From Candidatus Aminicenantota bacterium (GTDB lineage Bacteria; Acidobacteriota; UBA6911; RPQK01; JAJDTT01): DNA of 19,299 nt. The notes under the pieces were generated by a model. The model worked only from the letters and a program-made list of their open reading frames with translations, was not told the DNA's origin and did no database searches. Positions 1 to 6,647 of this stretch are shown piece after piece. Where the stretch lies: NCBI GenBank assembly GCA_026706325.1, contig JAPOYZ010000191.1, positions 1 to 19,299 of the forward strand, given 5' to 3'. Within the stretch, counting starts at the first letter, position 1; every line of letters begins with the position of its first letter. The translations under genes were made by a program, and so were the position numbers.

Positions 1-1083
1 GGCCCGCTGAGTACACCGGCCCGCGACACAAGTCTCCCCCTGCCGGGCCGTCCCGCCCCGCCGCCGCTCCAGCTCGGCGCTCCACTGGTCGCGGATCCGC
101 CCGGCCTCGTCGGGGGAGGGGAGATTTCCGAATTCGAGCCCGATGGTCTCTTCAACGGCCCCCAGGTAGGTGCAGGTGTCTCCCTGTGCGGACCGCCAGG
201 GCCGGAACAGGATGTTGGGAACGTTGCCGAGAGGGATCCGGTCTCCCGGCTCCAGGTGGGTACGAATCCCGGCGGCGACCCGCAAAGCTTCTCCTCCGAG
301 CGCCATCCCGATTCGCCCCTTCACGTCCCGGCAATCGACCTCGTAGCCGATGCCGGGGCGGGGATTGATATTTCCGCCGCACGCCTGCAGGAATATCGCC
401 GTCGTACCCAGGCACTTCTCGAGCACCTCTCGCGCCGGACCGGGAAAGTCGGTCGAGGCCACCATGGAACGCGGCCCCACCGTGACCGGGTGACAGCCGT
501 AGCTGAACAGGACCGCGATGGGGTTGCCGTTCAGATCGTCGACCCGGACCACACCCACGGATGGGTCGATGGGGTGATCCGGCACTTCGCCCAGCACATC
601 CCGGCCGTCGGGCCCGGTCTCCCGCCGGTAGATGCCGATGTCGCTCTCCCCCCAGCCGGCGCCGATCCGCGCCGGCTGGAGACGGGAATCGGCCTCCTGT
701 ACCGCCTCGACGAGCCAATCACTCAAGTTGTCCCGGTATCGAGACTTCAGCCGGATCTGCTCATCGGTGTCGGGAACCCACTTGGGCAGGCAGGGGGAGC
801 TGTGGTTGTGGCTCAGATTGAGCATGACGTTGGCCGCGGGAGTACCGATGGCGTTTCCCATGCGCTCGCGCATTGCCAAACCCTCGGAAGGAGAGAACAC
901 GGCAAGATCCAGGGCGGCGACGGCCACCTTGGTGGCCTGGTTCGACAGCACCAGGACGGTTCCCGTCAAGTCGCTCTCGATGGCCTGAATCGGACTCGAG
1001 AACAGCCTCAGCCCTCCCATGGCCGTGCCGATCTCGGGGTTGATCACCCTGCGGGCGACACCCGCGTAAAGTGTTGACGACAT
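1..1083 (-). CDS. Neutral/alkaline ceramidase-family protein, N-terminal domain (3' end outside window)
   Basis: An open frame of 361 codons runs from ATG at 1083 to the left edge with no stop, so the C-terminus lies outside the window. Motifs typical of the neutral/alkaline non-lysosomal ceramidase N-terminal domain are visible: SHNHSSP at residues 91-97 (zinc-type histidines), YGCHPV around H198, STDFPG at 210-215 and QACGGNINPR at 233-242. The family hydrolyses N-acyl sphingosine amides, but many environmental bacterial members are uncharacterised and may act on other amides or esters, so ceramidase activity is not claimed. No signal peptide is visible; the protein starts MSSTLYAGVARRVI, suggesting a cytoplasmic location. 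The start is supported by an AAGGGAG Shine-Dalgarno about nine bases upstream. It is divergent from the mutarotase gene at 1305. The family call is confident; the substrate is unknown. Confidence 0.88.
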   Translation of the reverse strand, partial: MSSTLYAGVARRVINPEIGTAMGGLRLFSSPIQAIESDLTGTVLVLSNQATKVAVAALDLAVFSPSEGLAMRERMGNAIGTPAANVMLNLSHNHSSPCLPKWVPDTDEQIRLKSRYRDNLSDWLVEAVQEADSRLQPARIGAGWGESDIGIYRRETGPDGRDVLGEVPDHPIDPSVGVVRVDDLNGNPIAVLFSYGCHPVTVGPRSMVASTDFPGPAREVLEKCLGTTAIFLQACGGNINPRPGIGYEVDCRDVKGRIGMALGGEALRVAAGIRTHLEPGDRIPLGNVPNILFRPWRSAQGDTCTYLGAVEETIGLEFGNLPSPDEAGRIRDQWSAELERRRGGTARQGETCVAGRCTQRA

Positions 1084-1153
1084 GACTTGAATCTCCCTTC
1101 GGACGTGACGAAAAGACGCAAAACGGTTAGCCGTAGACTCTCACGGCGCCGAA

Positions 1154-1159
1154 AGTATA
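1154..1159 (-). promoter_or_regulatory. Possible -10 element for the ceramidase-like gene
   Basis: The minus strand reads TATACT here, five of six matches to the sigma-70 -10 consensus, about 70 bases upstream of the start at 1083. No good -35 hexamer lies at 16-18 bp spacing (best is CTGAAG at 18 bp), so this is tentative. Confidence 0.3.
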
Positions 1160-1243
1160 TGACGAAAACGCGCTATTCTTCAGTCTGCTTCTGGTGTTTT
1201 CCCGGTCGATTCGCCAAGCAGACCGCGCAGCTTGAGTTAGACT

Positions 1244-1274
1244 GACTGGACGGTGTCCCGAGCGGGAGCCAGTC
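1244..1274. repeat. Nested inverted repeat upstream of the mutarotase gene
   Basis: GACTGG (1244-1249) pairs with CCAGTC (1269-1274), and inside it TCCCG (1256-1260) pairs with CGGGA (1263-1267) across a two-base loop. It lies 30 bases before the mutarotase start in the divergent intergenic region. It could be an operator or leader hairpin; nothing in the sequence decides between these. Confidence 0.35.
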
Positions 1275-1304
1275 CACTAACGTTGCGACACACCGGGATG
1301 GGGA

Positions 1305-1541
1305 ATGATGGAACGCATCGCATACATTATGAGACTGAAACCGGACATGGTTCAGGGCTACAAGGAGGCCCACCAGCACGTCTGGCCTGAGTTGATCGAG
1401 GCGGGGACCAGAGCGGGCATCAGGAATCACAGTTGTTTCGTCCGAGGAAGTACTGTGATCATCTACCTCGAAACCGAGGATTACGCGGCCGCCGCCCGAG
1501 AGCTATCGGAGAAAGGAGTCGTCAAGCGCTGGAATGCGTAA
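1305..1541 (+). CDS. L-rhamnose mutarotase family protein (RhaM/YiiL-like), C-terminally truncated
   Basis: This 78-residue product matches the RhaM/YiiL fold family, which interconverts anomers of L-rhamnose and related sugars. The YKEAHQHVWPEL segment (Y19, H23, W27) corresponds to the family motif carrying the catalytic Tyr and His, and KRWNA at the end matches the conserved Trp region. Family members are usually about 100-110 residues; this one stops directly after RWNA. The three-base frame beyond the TAA continues PWEEVFHMD followed by TGA at 1569, and EVFHMD is the usual C-terminal end of the family. The gene therefore seems to have lost about 15-20 internal codons and gained a stop. 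The start may be Met1 or the adjacent Met2 (1308); a purine-rich GGGATGGGGA sits immediately upstream. Function is doubtful. Confidence 0.8.
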   Translation: MMERIAYIMRLKPDMVQGYKEAHQHVWPELIEAGTRAGIRNHSCFVRGSTVIIYLETEDYAAAARELSEKGVVKRWNA

Positions 1542-1633
1542 CCCTGGGAAGAAGTCTTCCACATGGATTGATGCCGACGCCCCAAAGAGGAACCGGCGCC
1601 TCCTATCCGGCGGAAATCGGGGTGAATCGATGA

Positions 1634-3235
1634 CTAGTCCGGAACTTTGACCTGGAAGAGGGCTTCCCCAGCCACGTCCGCGTCGGCGATCCGATCCTCG
1701 ACTTTGATCTCCAACCGGTAATCTCCCGGATCCAGCGACTTGAGGTCGAACACCTGAGCGACCAGCACCCGGTCGGCATAGGGCACGATCTGATTCTGTC
1801 CGGGAGCGTTCAGGATCGCCTTTCCTTTCCGATCCCAGATCCTGGCATGGATGCCCAGGTCCGGAGCCTCGCTGGCGCCGTCGACGGCGTAGCCGTAGAT
1901 CTCGAAATAGGTTCCCAGCGGATCATCCCGCCGAAACTCCCCGTCCATGGAAGGGTAGACTTTCCAGCCGAGCGGCGTGACGAAGGGCGCGGTGACCGTT
2001 TCCCCCTGCGCCGGGACGATGTAGTCGGCCAAGGTCACCGAGGAGAGATTCAGATTGCTGGGAACCTTCATGGGAAGACCCAGCCGACGCTGGATCGCAC
2101 CCATACGGCCGCTCTGTTGGTCGCGGACAATGACGTTGAGTTTGTAGATCCCGGGAGAAACGGGAAGCTTCTTCTGGAAATAGACATCCCGGGCAACCCG
2201 TTCCTGTTCGCTGCGAAGGTCCCGGTAGATCGATTCCTCGAACTCATGGACCATCCGGCCCCCCATTGCCGTGATGGATCCGTACAATTCGACGGTCGCG
2301 CGGCGCGTTCCGTCAGCCAGGTCCTCATAACTCAACTGCGAGCCCGGAACGACAACGGTGATCGGCACCAGGAAGGTATTCGGATTCAGCACCTGGTAGG
2401 AGTCGGTCACCTGCATGGCAAGTTCGTCGTAGGTGACCCGCGTCTGTACTGCGGCCCGGAGATCGTCGAACTTGATTTCCTGGGGTCGCTGGGCCTGGAA
2501 AAAAGTTTCCAACATCCGGAAAGGATTCGAAGAGGTCCGGTGGTGTCCCTCCCCCTCGAACCCCGTAGTTCGCATCAGATCCCTGGTGATGAACCGCCCG
2601 GGCCGGGTTTCCGCACCGATCATCTCGTAGAACGTCCACCCGCCGGCCGGCACATTCATCAGTGCGTCCTTCTCCTCGGGACGCAGGGCCAACTGGAAGT
2701 CGCCGGTCTGGGACCGGTCCACGAACTCCAGATCGACGCCCTGGCCGATTCCCGGCATGTGGTTGTAATGCCATCTCTCATAGGGAAAGGTTCGAGTCCG
2801 CCCTCCGCCCTCGGACAAGGGCCGAAAATACATGGCGCCTGACGTATACCGCTCGCGGCTCTGGGGCTCTCCGAAAATGATGTAGATCCGGCCCCGGTCC
2901 GTTCTCCATCCGGAGACGCCGGCATAGTGGAAATGATCGTTGGCGAACGCGATCCGCCGGTAGTGCTCTTCCTTGAACTCGTTCTCCCGTGTCGAGCGGT
3001 CCGGATCTCTCCGCCGCCAGAATTGTTCGATGAAGTTTTCCTTCTCCACGGCGGTCGTCAGATTTTGGAAAGTGCTCTTCTCCTCGTCCGCGATGATGTA
3101 GAGGACGTCCTCCTTCAACCACTTTTCAAAGGGATCGACTTTCTCTTCCTGTTTTTGGGCGATCGCATGCGGCGGGAAAACCAGGAAGGAGAGTGCGAAG
3201 GCCAGGAAACGAATTGCTGGTTTCGCCTGAATCAT
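1634..3235 (-). CDS. GWxTD domain-containing secreted protein
   Basis: The 533-residue protein has a signal peptide (hydrophobic 8-20, likely cleavage after AIA at about residue 26). It then carries the GWxTD domain of unknown function, with GWRTD at 109-113 followed by RGRIYIIFGEP. That domain is frequent in Acidobacteriota and Bacteroidota. Upstream of it are FIEQFWRRRDPDRSTRENEF and HYRRIAFANDHF segments, typical of the family. The C-terminal half looks beta-rich, with strands such as IYKLNVIVRD and DYRLEIKVEDRIAD, consistent with a periplasmic or secreted beta-sandwich. The molecular function is not established. It is the last gene of a minus-strand series behind the CehA-like gene, with a 76-bp gap. 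A minus-strand TAGAAT (3248-3253) lies 12 bases before the ATG and may be its own -10, but no convincing -35 was seen. Confidence 0.9.
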   Translation of the reverse strand: MIQAKPAIRFLAFALSFLVFPPHAIAQKQEEKVDPFEKWLKEDVLYIIADEEKSTFQNLTTAVEKENFIEQFWRRRDPDRSTRENEFKEEHYRRIAFANDHFHYAGVSGWRTDRGRIYIIFGEPQSRERYTSGAMYFRPLSEGGGRTRTFPYERWHYNHMPGIGQGVDLEFVDRSQTGDFQLALRPEEKDALMNVPAGGWTFYEMIGAETRPGRFITRDLMRTTGFEGEGHHRTSSNPFRMLETFFQAQRPQEIKFDDLRAAVQTRVTYDELAMQVTDSYQVLNPNTFLVPITVVVPGSQLSYEDLADGTRRATVELYGSITAMGGRMVHEFEESIYRDLRSEQERVARDVYFQKKLPVSPGIYKLNVIVRDQQSGRMGAIQRRLGLPMKVPSNLNLSSVTLADYIVPAQGETVTAPFVTPLGWKVYPSMDGEFRRDDPLGTYFEIYGYAVDGASEAPDLGIHARIWDRKGKAILNAPGQNQIVPYADRVLVAQVFDLKSLDPGDYRLEIKVEDRIADADVAGEALFQVKVPD

Positions 3236-3311
3236 CTTGAGGTTTCCATTCTACCCCAACCGGTCGCAGAGGTCTGGAAACGGAAGCGATCGGATAACGC
3301 CGCGAGCCAAG

Positions 3312-4982
3312 TCAATCCCCGTCCAGACGCGAAGCCAAATTCCTCAGCGCGGCTCTGGTCTCAACGATCTGCCGTTCCAGGTTCTCTTTGTGTCGGAAGG
3401 ACTGGTTGTCGCGTCTTTCGCCTGGTTGGACCAGATCCTCTTCCAACTCCTTCAGGTAGCTGCGACAAAGCTCCAGGTAGTGTTCGGCCGTTGCCGGGTT
3501 GTGGAAGCCCGCACCGTTCACTCCGACGTAGACCGGCGTCGTATGGGCGACTTGGGTGTGGGCGGCATCGGCCCGGGCGGCGACCCAGATCCCGCGTTGC
3601 ACCGGAAGCTCCATCTCGATCGAGAGCAACTCTTCACTCTGTCCCGGCTCCCCGGCAGAGACTTTCTTCAACGTCTGGGAATGCCCTACGATTTCCAGTT
3701 GACGCAAGGGGATTTGAGACGCCTGCCCGTAGGCTTTGGCCGAGATCTTTATTCCAGTGCCCGATTCCACATCCAGCGTCGCGCCGGGAAGCTGGTCATC
3801 CACCGTAAGCTCCAGCATTGGTCCGCTGGTAACGAAGGTGCGGCCAGCCTTCACGCCCTGCAGCCAGTGGTCAAACGAGAAGCTGTCGCCGGTGTAGGCG
3901 TAGAAGCGGGCGTCGCCGATCTGCGAACACCCCTCTTCAAGGCCGAAGCGAGGTCCCCGGCCACACCAGGGAAAGTCGGAGCCGCCCAACGCCGTAAGAC
4001 GATATCCAAGATCCAGGAAATGGTAATAGTGCTTCAGCGCCAGCGGCCCTTCCTTGGGACAGAACTGCATCACCTCGAGAAAGTCGACCTTGCCTCGCAA
4101 TACATTGAGTGTCATTCCACGATAGCCGTGAAAGGTCATCGCCTGATGGGCGAAGCCGGTAATGCCTCCCAGCTCGTGCACCTGGTCGAAGACTCGGCCG
4201 TAGTCGTAGTAGTCGTCTCGAAATCGGACGAACTCTTCCGCCCCGAGCGAGATGGTGTGACCGATCTCGGGCGTCCGGGGGCCTTCCTGGCCGGACGAGA
4301 GGATGTAGTCCCCTTCGCGGTAACGGCCCCGGCTGCCCCAAGCATATTGAGAGTAATAAGTGGCCCAAAAATCCCCCATCTGGAGAAGGTGCGCCACGTG
4401 CACGTCCTCTGCGGCCGCCCAGCGAAGAATGGCCGGATCGTCGCGCGGCGACCGCCGCAGGTGAATATGATCGTCCCCCGAGTACCAGCCGCGCCCGGGC
4501 ATGTCGATCCATCGCTCCAACTCGTACTGTCGGGAAAGGCTCTCGCCCGGGTTGAGATCGAGCTGCACGGTCTGCGCGACGAATTCATATCCCTTGGACA
4601 GCTTGAGCGAATACGACCCCGGTGGCAGTTGCGCCTCGAAAGAACCGTCGACGTAGAAGGAGCCGTCGGGCTGGAGCAGATACCCTTCCGCGCGATCGTA
4701 GCGTCCGTACATGACCGGGATGGCGGCATCCGGGATGGGGAGCGCAGATTCCGAAACCGTTAGCGCGCCCGTGACCCGGGGAGTGTTGCCGTCCGAGTCC
4801 CTCAGCAAGACCCGCACCGGCGTAGGTTGACCGGTGCCGGCATCGAGGACCCGAACCGAAAGCGACACCTCGCGGCTCGAGCGAGCGCAATAGATGAGAC
4901 CGAGCACGAAAAGTGCTGCAAGAGCGAGCCGCCGAACCGAAAGAGACATGAGACCTCGCGCGGTTTTCAATGAGACTTCCAT
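3312..4982 (-). CDS. CehA/McbA family metallohydrolase (PHP domain), secreted or membrane-anchored
   Basis: This 556-residue protein has an N-terminal hydrophobic segment (about 19-31), a carboxypeptidase-regulatory-like beta domain (about 39-150) and a PHP-type metallohydrolase domain. The PHP metal motif is GDDHIH at 169-174. Other family features are a FAHQ histidine at 279, GGSDFPWC at 333-340, and the WLQGVKAGRTFVTSGPMLEL segment near 373-392 that is typical of CehA/McbA proteins. Named members cleave carbaryl ester bonds, but most homologs have unknown substrates, so only metal-dependent hydrolase is claimed. The last 60 residues are predicted helical and charged. Met12 at 4949 gives a cleaner signal sequence and has GAGG just upstream, so it may be the true start. 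YC at 31-32 is a poor lipobox. It sits between the nucleosidase-like gene (60-bp gap) and the GWxTD gene. Confidence 0.87.
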   Translation of the reverse strand: MEVSLKTARGLMSLSVRRLALAALFVLGLIYCARSSREVSLSVRVLDAGTGQPTPVRVLLRDSDGNTPRVTGALTVSESALPIPDAAIPVMYGRYDRAEGYLLQPDGSFYVDGSFEAQLPPGSYSLKLSKGYEFVAQTVQLDLNPGESLSRQYELERWIDMPGRGWYSGDDHIHLRRSPRDDPAILRWAAAEDVHVAHLLQMGDFWATYYSQYAWGSRGRYREGDYILSSGQEGPRTPEIGHTISLGAEEFVRFRDDYYDYGRVFDQVHELGGITGFAHQAMTFHGYRGMTLNVLRGKVDFLEVMQFCPKEGPLALKHYYHFLDLGYRLTALGGSDFPWCGRGPRFGLEEGCSQIGDARFYAYTGDSFSFDHWLQGVKAGRTFVTSGPMLELTVDDQLPGATLDVESGTGIKISAKAYGQASQIPLRQLEIVGHSQTLKKVSAGEPGQSEELLSIEMELPVQRGIWVAARADAAHTQVAHTTPVYVGVNGAGFHNPATAEHYLELCRSYLKELEEDLVQPGERRDNQSFRHKENLERQIVETRAALRNLASRLDGD

Positions 4983-5042
4983 TTCGACCGTCGGGCCATC
5001 GCCAGACTACGTCGCCACTTCACTTATGAAGCGATTGTCAAT

Positions 5043-5753
5043 TTATAGATCGGTCCGGTCTTGGCGTCCATATACGATCCACTTGGGAAGCTGCAAAATC
5101 AGATCGCTCATGACCCGCTTCGTATTTTCCACATAGATCTGCACTTGGCCGGCATAAGCTTCGCCGCCTTCATCACCGACGAGATCCGTCACCCCGCGCA
5201 GAATGAGGCATCGGACCCGGTTCCGGTTGGCCACCCAGGCGATCGCGCCCGATTCCCAATCTCCCGCCACGGCGCCGTATTTGGACTTCAAGTCTGGAAT
5301 GTCCTTCGGCCTGAGATCCCGGTCTGCGGATACGAGAACGTTTCTCAACACGGGATGGGGGTATGGTCCGCTCAACCAGGAAAGATCGATCTCGGTTGAG
5401 TAGTCCCGGATGGCTTCCTCGGCATCCACCATCTGCTCGACAATGTCATAGACAACCGTTCGCTCGACCAGCACGACGGTGTTCTTTTCAACTTCCCCTT
5501 CAAACCCGCCACAGGTGCCCAGATTCACGATCAGATCCGGAGACCATCGGTCAATCAGGTATTGCGCTGATGCGGCCGCCGAGATCTTGCCCCATCCACC
5601 GTGAAAAAAGATGACGGACTGCCGGTCATCTCCAAGATCAAGATCCATCTCAAACCATTCTCCACAAGGAGATGCTTGGGAGACGGGTTCCGGAAGGATT
5701 CTCCGGACGGCGTTCCATTCGATGTTGGCTGAAATGATCACAACTACAGTCAC
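5043..5753 (-). CDS. MTA/SAH nucleosidase-like protein (phosphorylase superfamily)
   Basis: The 236-residue protein belongs to the nucleoside phosphorylase/MTA-SAH nucleosidase superfamily, which cleaves the N-glycosidic bond of 5'-methylthioadenosine, S-adenosylhomocysteine or nucleosides. Visible features are E12 in SANIEW (position of the N-terminal catalytic Glu), NLGTCGG at 77-83, GDWESGAIAWVA at 164-175 (E167 at the ribose-binding Glu position) and RGVTD with D190 as the candidate catalytic acid. The DWES replaces the more usual DME, so this is a divergent member and its substrate is uncertain. The start is GTG at 5753, with AGGAG seven to eight bases upstream. A minus-strand TATAGT at 5798-5803 could be the -10. 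It probably heads a co-directional unit with the two downstream genes. Confidence 0.82.
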   Translation of the reverse strand: MTVVVIISANIEWNAVRRILPEPVSQASPCGEWFEMDLDLGDDRQSVIFFHGGWGKISAAASAQYLIDRWSPDLIVNLGTCGGFEGEVEKNTVVLVERTVVYDIVEQMVDAEEAIRDYSTEIDLSWLSGPYPHPVLRNVLVSADRDLRPKDIPDLKSKYGAVAGDWESGAIAWVANRNRVRCLILRGVTDLVGDEGGEAYAGQVQIYVENTKRVMSDLILQLPKWIVYGRQDRTDL

Positions 5754-5874
5754 GAGGAAGCTCCTGGCTAAATTTTCGGAACAACCTTGAATTTCCGACT
5801 ATATCAGGCGGGTTAGAAGAGGATAGCCCCGTTCTCACGCACGCACGCGCTGCATGCGTTCGCCGGAGTCTTTC

Positions 5875-5904
5875 TTGACTGGAACAGCCTCTTGTAGCTA
5901 CATT
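5875..5904 (+). promoter_or_regulatory. Promoter of the RelB/YafQ-type operon with overlapping direct repeats
   Basis: TTGACT (5875-5880) and TACATT (5899-5904) are separated by 18 bp, followed by an AGAAGGAA ribosome binding site (5918-5925) and the antitoxin ATG at 5934. The hexamer AGCTAC occurs at 5896-5901 and again at 5907-5912, exactly 11 bp apart. The first lies in the 8-bp palindrome GTAGCTAC and overlaps the -10. Antitoxins of this family usually repress their own operon, so this is a reasonable operator candidate; that role is inferred. Confidence 0.5.
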
Positions 5905-5933
5905 GAAGCTACTCCATAGAAGGAAATCTGAAG

Positions 5934-6191
5934 ATGAGTTCTGACACCGTTGTACGGGCTCGAATCGACAGCGACACCAAACTACGTGCGACCGAGGCGC
6001 TAAGGGCCATGGGCTTGACCGTCTCCGATGCGATTCGCCTGTTGTTGTTGCGCGTCGCCGACGAGAAGCGACTACCCTTCGCCATCCAAGTCCCCAATGC
6101 CGCGACCGTCCAGGCCATGAAGGAGTTGGACGACGGCAAGGGCCAACGTTTCGACAGCGCCAAGGAACTATTCCGAGATCTCGATATCTGA
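5934..6191 (+). CDS. RelB/DinJ family antitoxin
   Basis: The 85-residue product is a ribbon-helix-helix antitoxin. Its N-terminus, with VVRARIDSDTK, the RATEALRAMGLTVSDAIRLLLLRV helix pair and RLPFAIQVPN, follows the RelB/DinJ pattern closely. Family members bind operator DNA through the N-terminal strand and neutralise a partner RNase through the C-terminal part. The toxin starts one base after the antitoxin stop (TGA at 6189-6191, toxin ATG at 6193), the usual coupled arrangement. A clear AAGGAA ribosome binding site supports the start. The gene appears intact. Confidence 0.9.
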   Translation: MSSDTVVRARIDSDTKLRATEALRAMGLTVSDAIRLLLLRVADEKRLPFAIQVPNAATVQAMKELDDGKGQRFDSAKELFRDLDI

Positions 6192-6192
6192 C

Positions 6193-6465
6193 ATGTTGAT
6201 CCCGGTTCGCTCATCGCAGTTCAAACGCGATGTGCGAGGAGCCGAGGCGCGAGGCAAGGACTTGGCGAAGCTACGGTCGTTGCTGTCCTCGTTGATCGAG
6301 CAGGAGCCTCTGGCCGCGCGGCAACGCGGCCATCCTTTGCGGGGAATTTGGAAAGGGTACCGCGAGGCGCATCTCGAACCGGACTGGCTCGTGATTTACC
6401 GTGTAGAGGGCAACGAATTGCACTTGGTCCGTACCGGGACCCACTCCGATCTCTTCAGGGAGTAG
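6193..6465 (+). CDS. YafQ family mRNA interferase toxin (type II TA)
   Basis: The 90-residue protein is of normal length for a YafQ-type RelE-superfamily toxin, a ribosome-dependent endoribonuclease. All residues expected for the YafQ active site can be placed: H47 in GHPL, H60 in REAH, D64 and W65 in PDWLVIY, R80 in LVRTGTH, H84 and F88 in HSDLF. It is coupled to the RelB/DinJ antitoxin upstream, so the pair looks functional. The 182 bases to the next gene contain a perfect-core GGGAC/GTCCC palindrome and no further gene. Confidence 0.92.
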   Translation: MLIPVRSSQFKRDVRGAEARGKDLAKLRSLLSSLIEQEPLAARQRGHPLRGIWKGYREAHLEPDWLVIYRVEGNELHLVRTGTHSDLFRE

Positions 6466-6509
6466 CGTGGACTTCTCGAAAACCACCGTTTGGATTGTGC
6501 AAGCGCTCG

Positions 6510-6534
6510 CGAAAAGGGGACAGTCCCGTTTTCG
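6510..6534. repeat. Extragenic palindrome with GGGGACAG core (REP-like)
   Basis: The arms 6510-6521 and 6523-6534 are complementary over 12 positions with one mismatch (G6516 facing G6528), centred on A6522. The core is GGGACAGTCCC, flanked by AAAA on one side and TTTT on the other. It lies between yafQ and the M81 gene. GGGGACAG is also present in the palindrome at 14497-14516. Palindromes of this look are common dispersed elements in many bacteria and are sometimes linked to REP-associated transposases; no such gene is in the window. Confidence 0.55.
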
Positions 6535-6582
6535 ATCGGCGGGCGACTTTTCAGTTTCCCGCTGCTTCTGGTTTACTTGTTC

Positions 6583-6602
6583 CGGGGGTTGGACAGCCCC
6601 CG
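6583..6602. repeat. Short G/C hairpin upstream of the M81 gene
   Basis: CGGGGG (6583-6588) pairs with CCCCCG (6597-6602) across an eight-base loop that contains GGACAG. It lies 46 bases before the M81 start. No T-run follows, so a Rho-independent terminator is not supported. Confidence 0.3.
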
Positions 6603-6647
6603 CTCCCAGACTTGAGTCCTCACACCTGCCGGAGAGAATCTCGAAGA

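Noticed and set aside
256..1077. Plus-strand 273-codon open frame over the ceramidase-like gene
   Set aside because: It is antisense to a frame with clear ceramidase motifs and shows only composition-driven residues.
1542..1633. Possible bidirectional terminator between the mutarotase and GWxTD genes
   Set aside because: Only weak GAGG/CCTC pairing and a GGCGCC palindrome, without T-runs on either strand.
3237..4763. Plus-strand 508-codon open frame opposite the CehA/McbA gene
   Set aside because: Antisense shadow of a recognisable metallohydrolase in high-GC DNA; no domain seen in it.
5018..5041. Exact TTGACA on the minus strand (5041-5036) with a CTTCA/TGAAG hairpin, as a promoter for the CehA-like gene
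   Set aside because: No acceptable -10 occurs at 16-18 bp spacing (GTGGCG and neighbours), so only the hexamer itself is supported.
6348..6647. Open frame extending the M81 gene 100 codons upstream
   Set aside because: It overlaps yafQ, crosses the palindrome at 6510-6534 and has no family similarity; the conserved protein begins at 6648.
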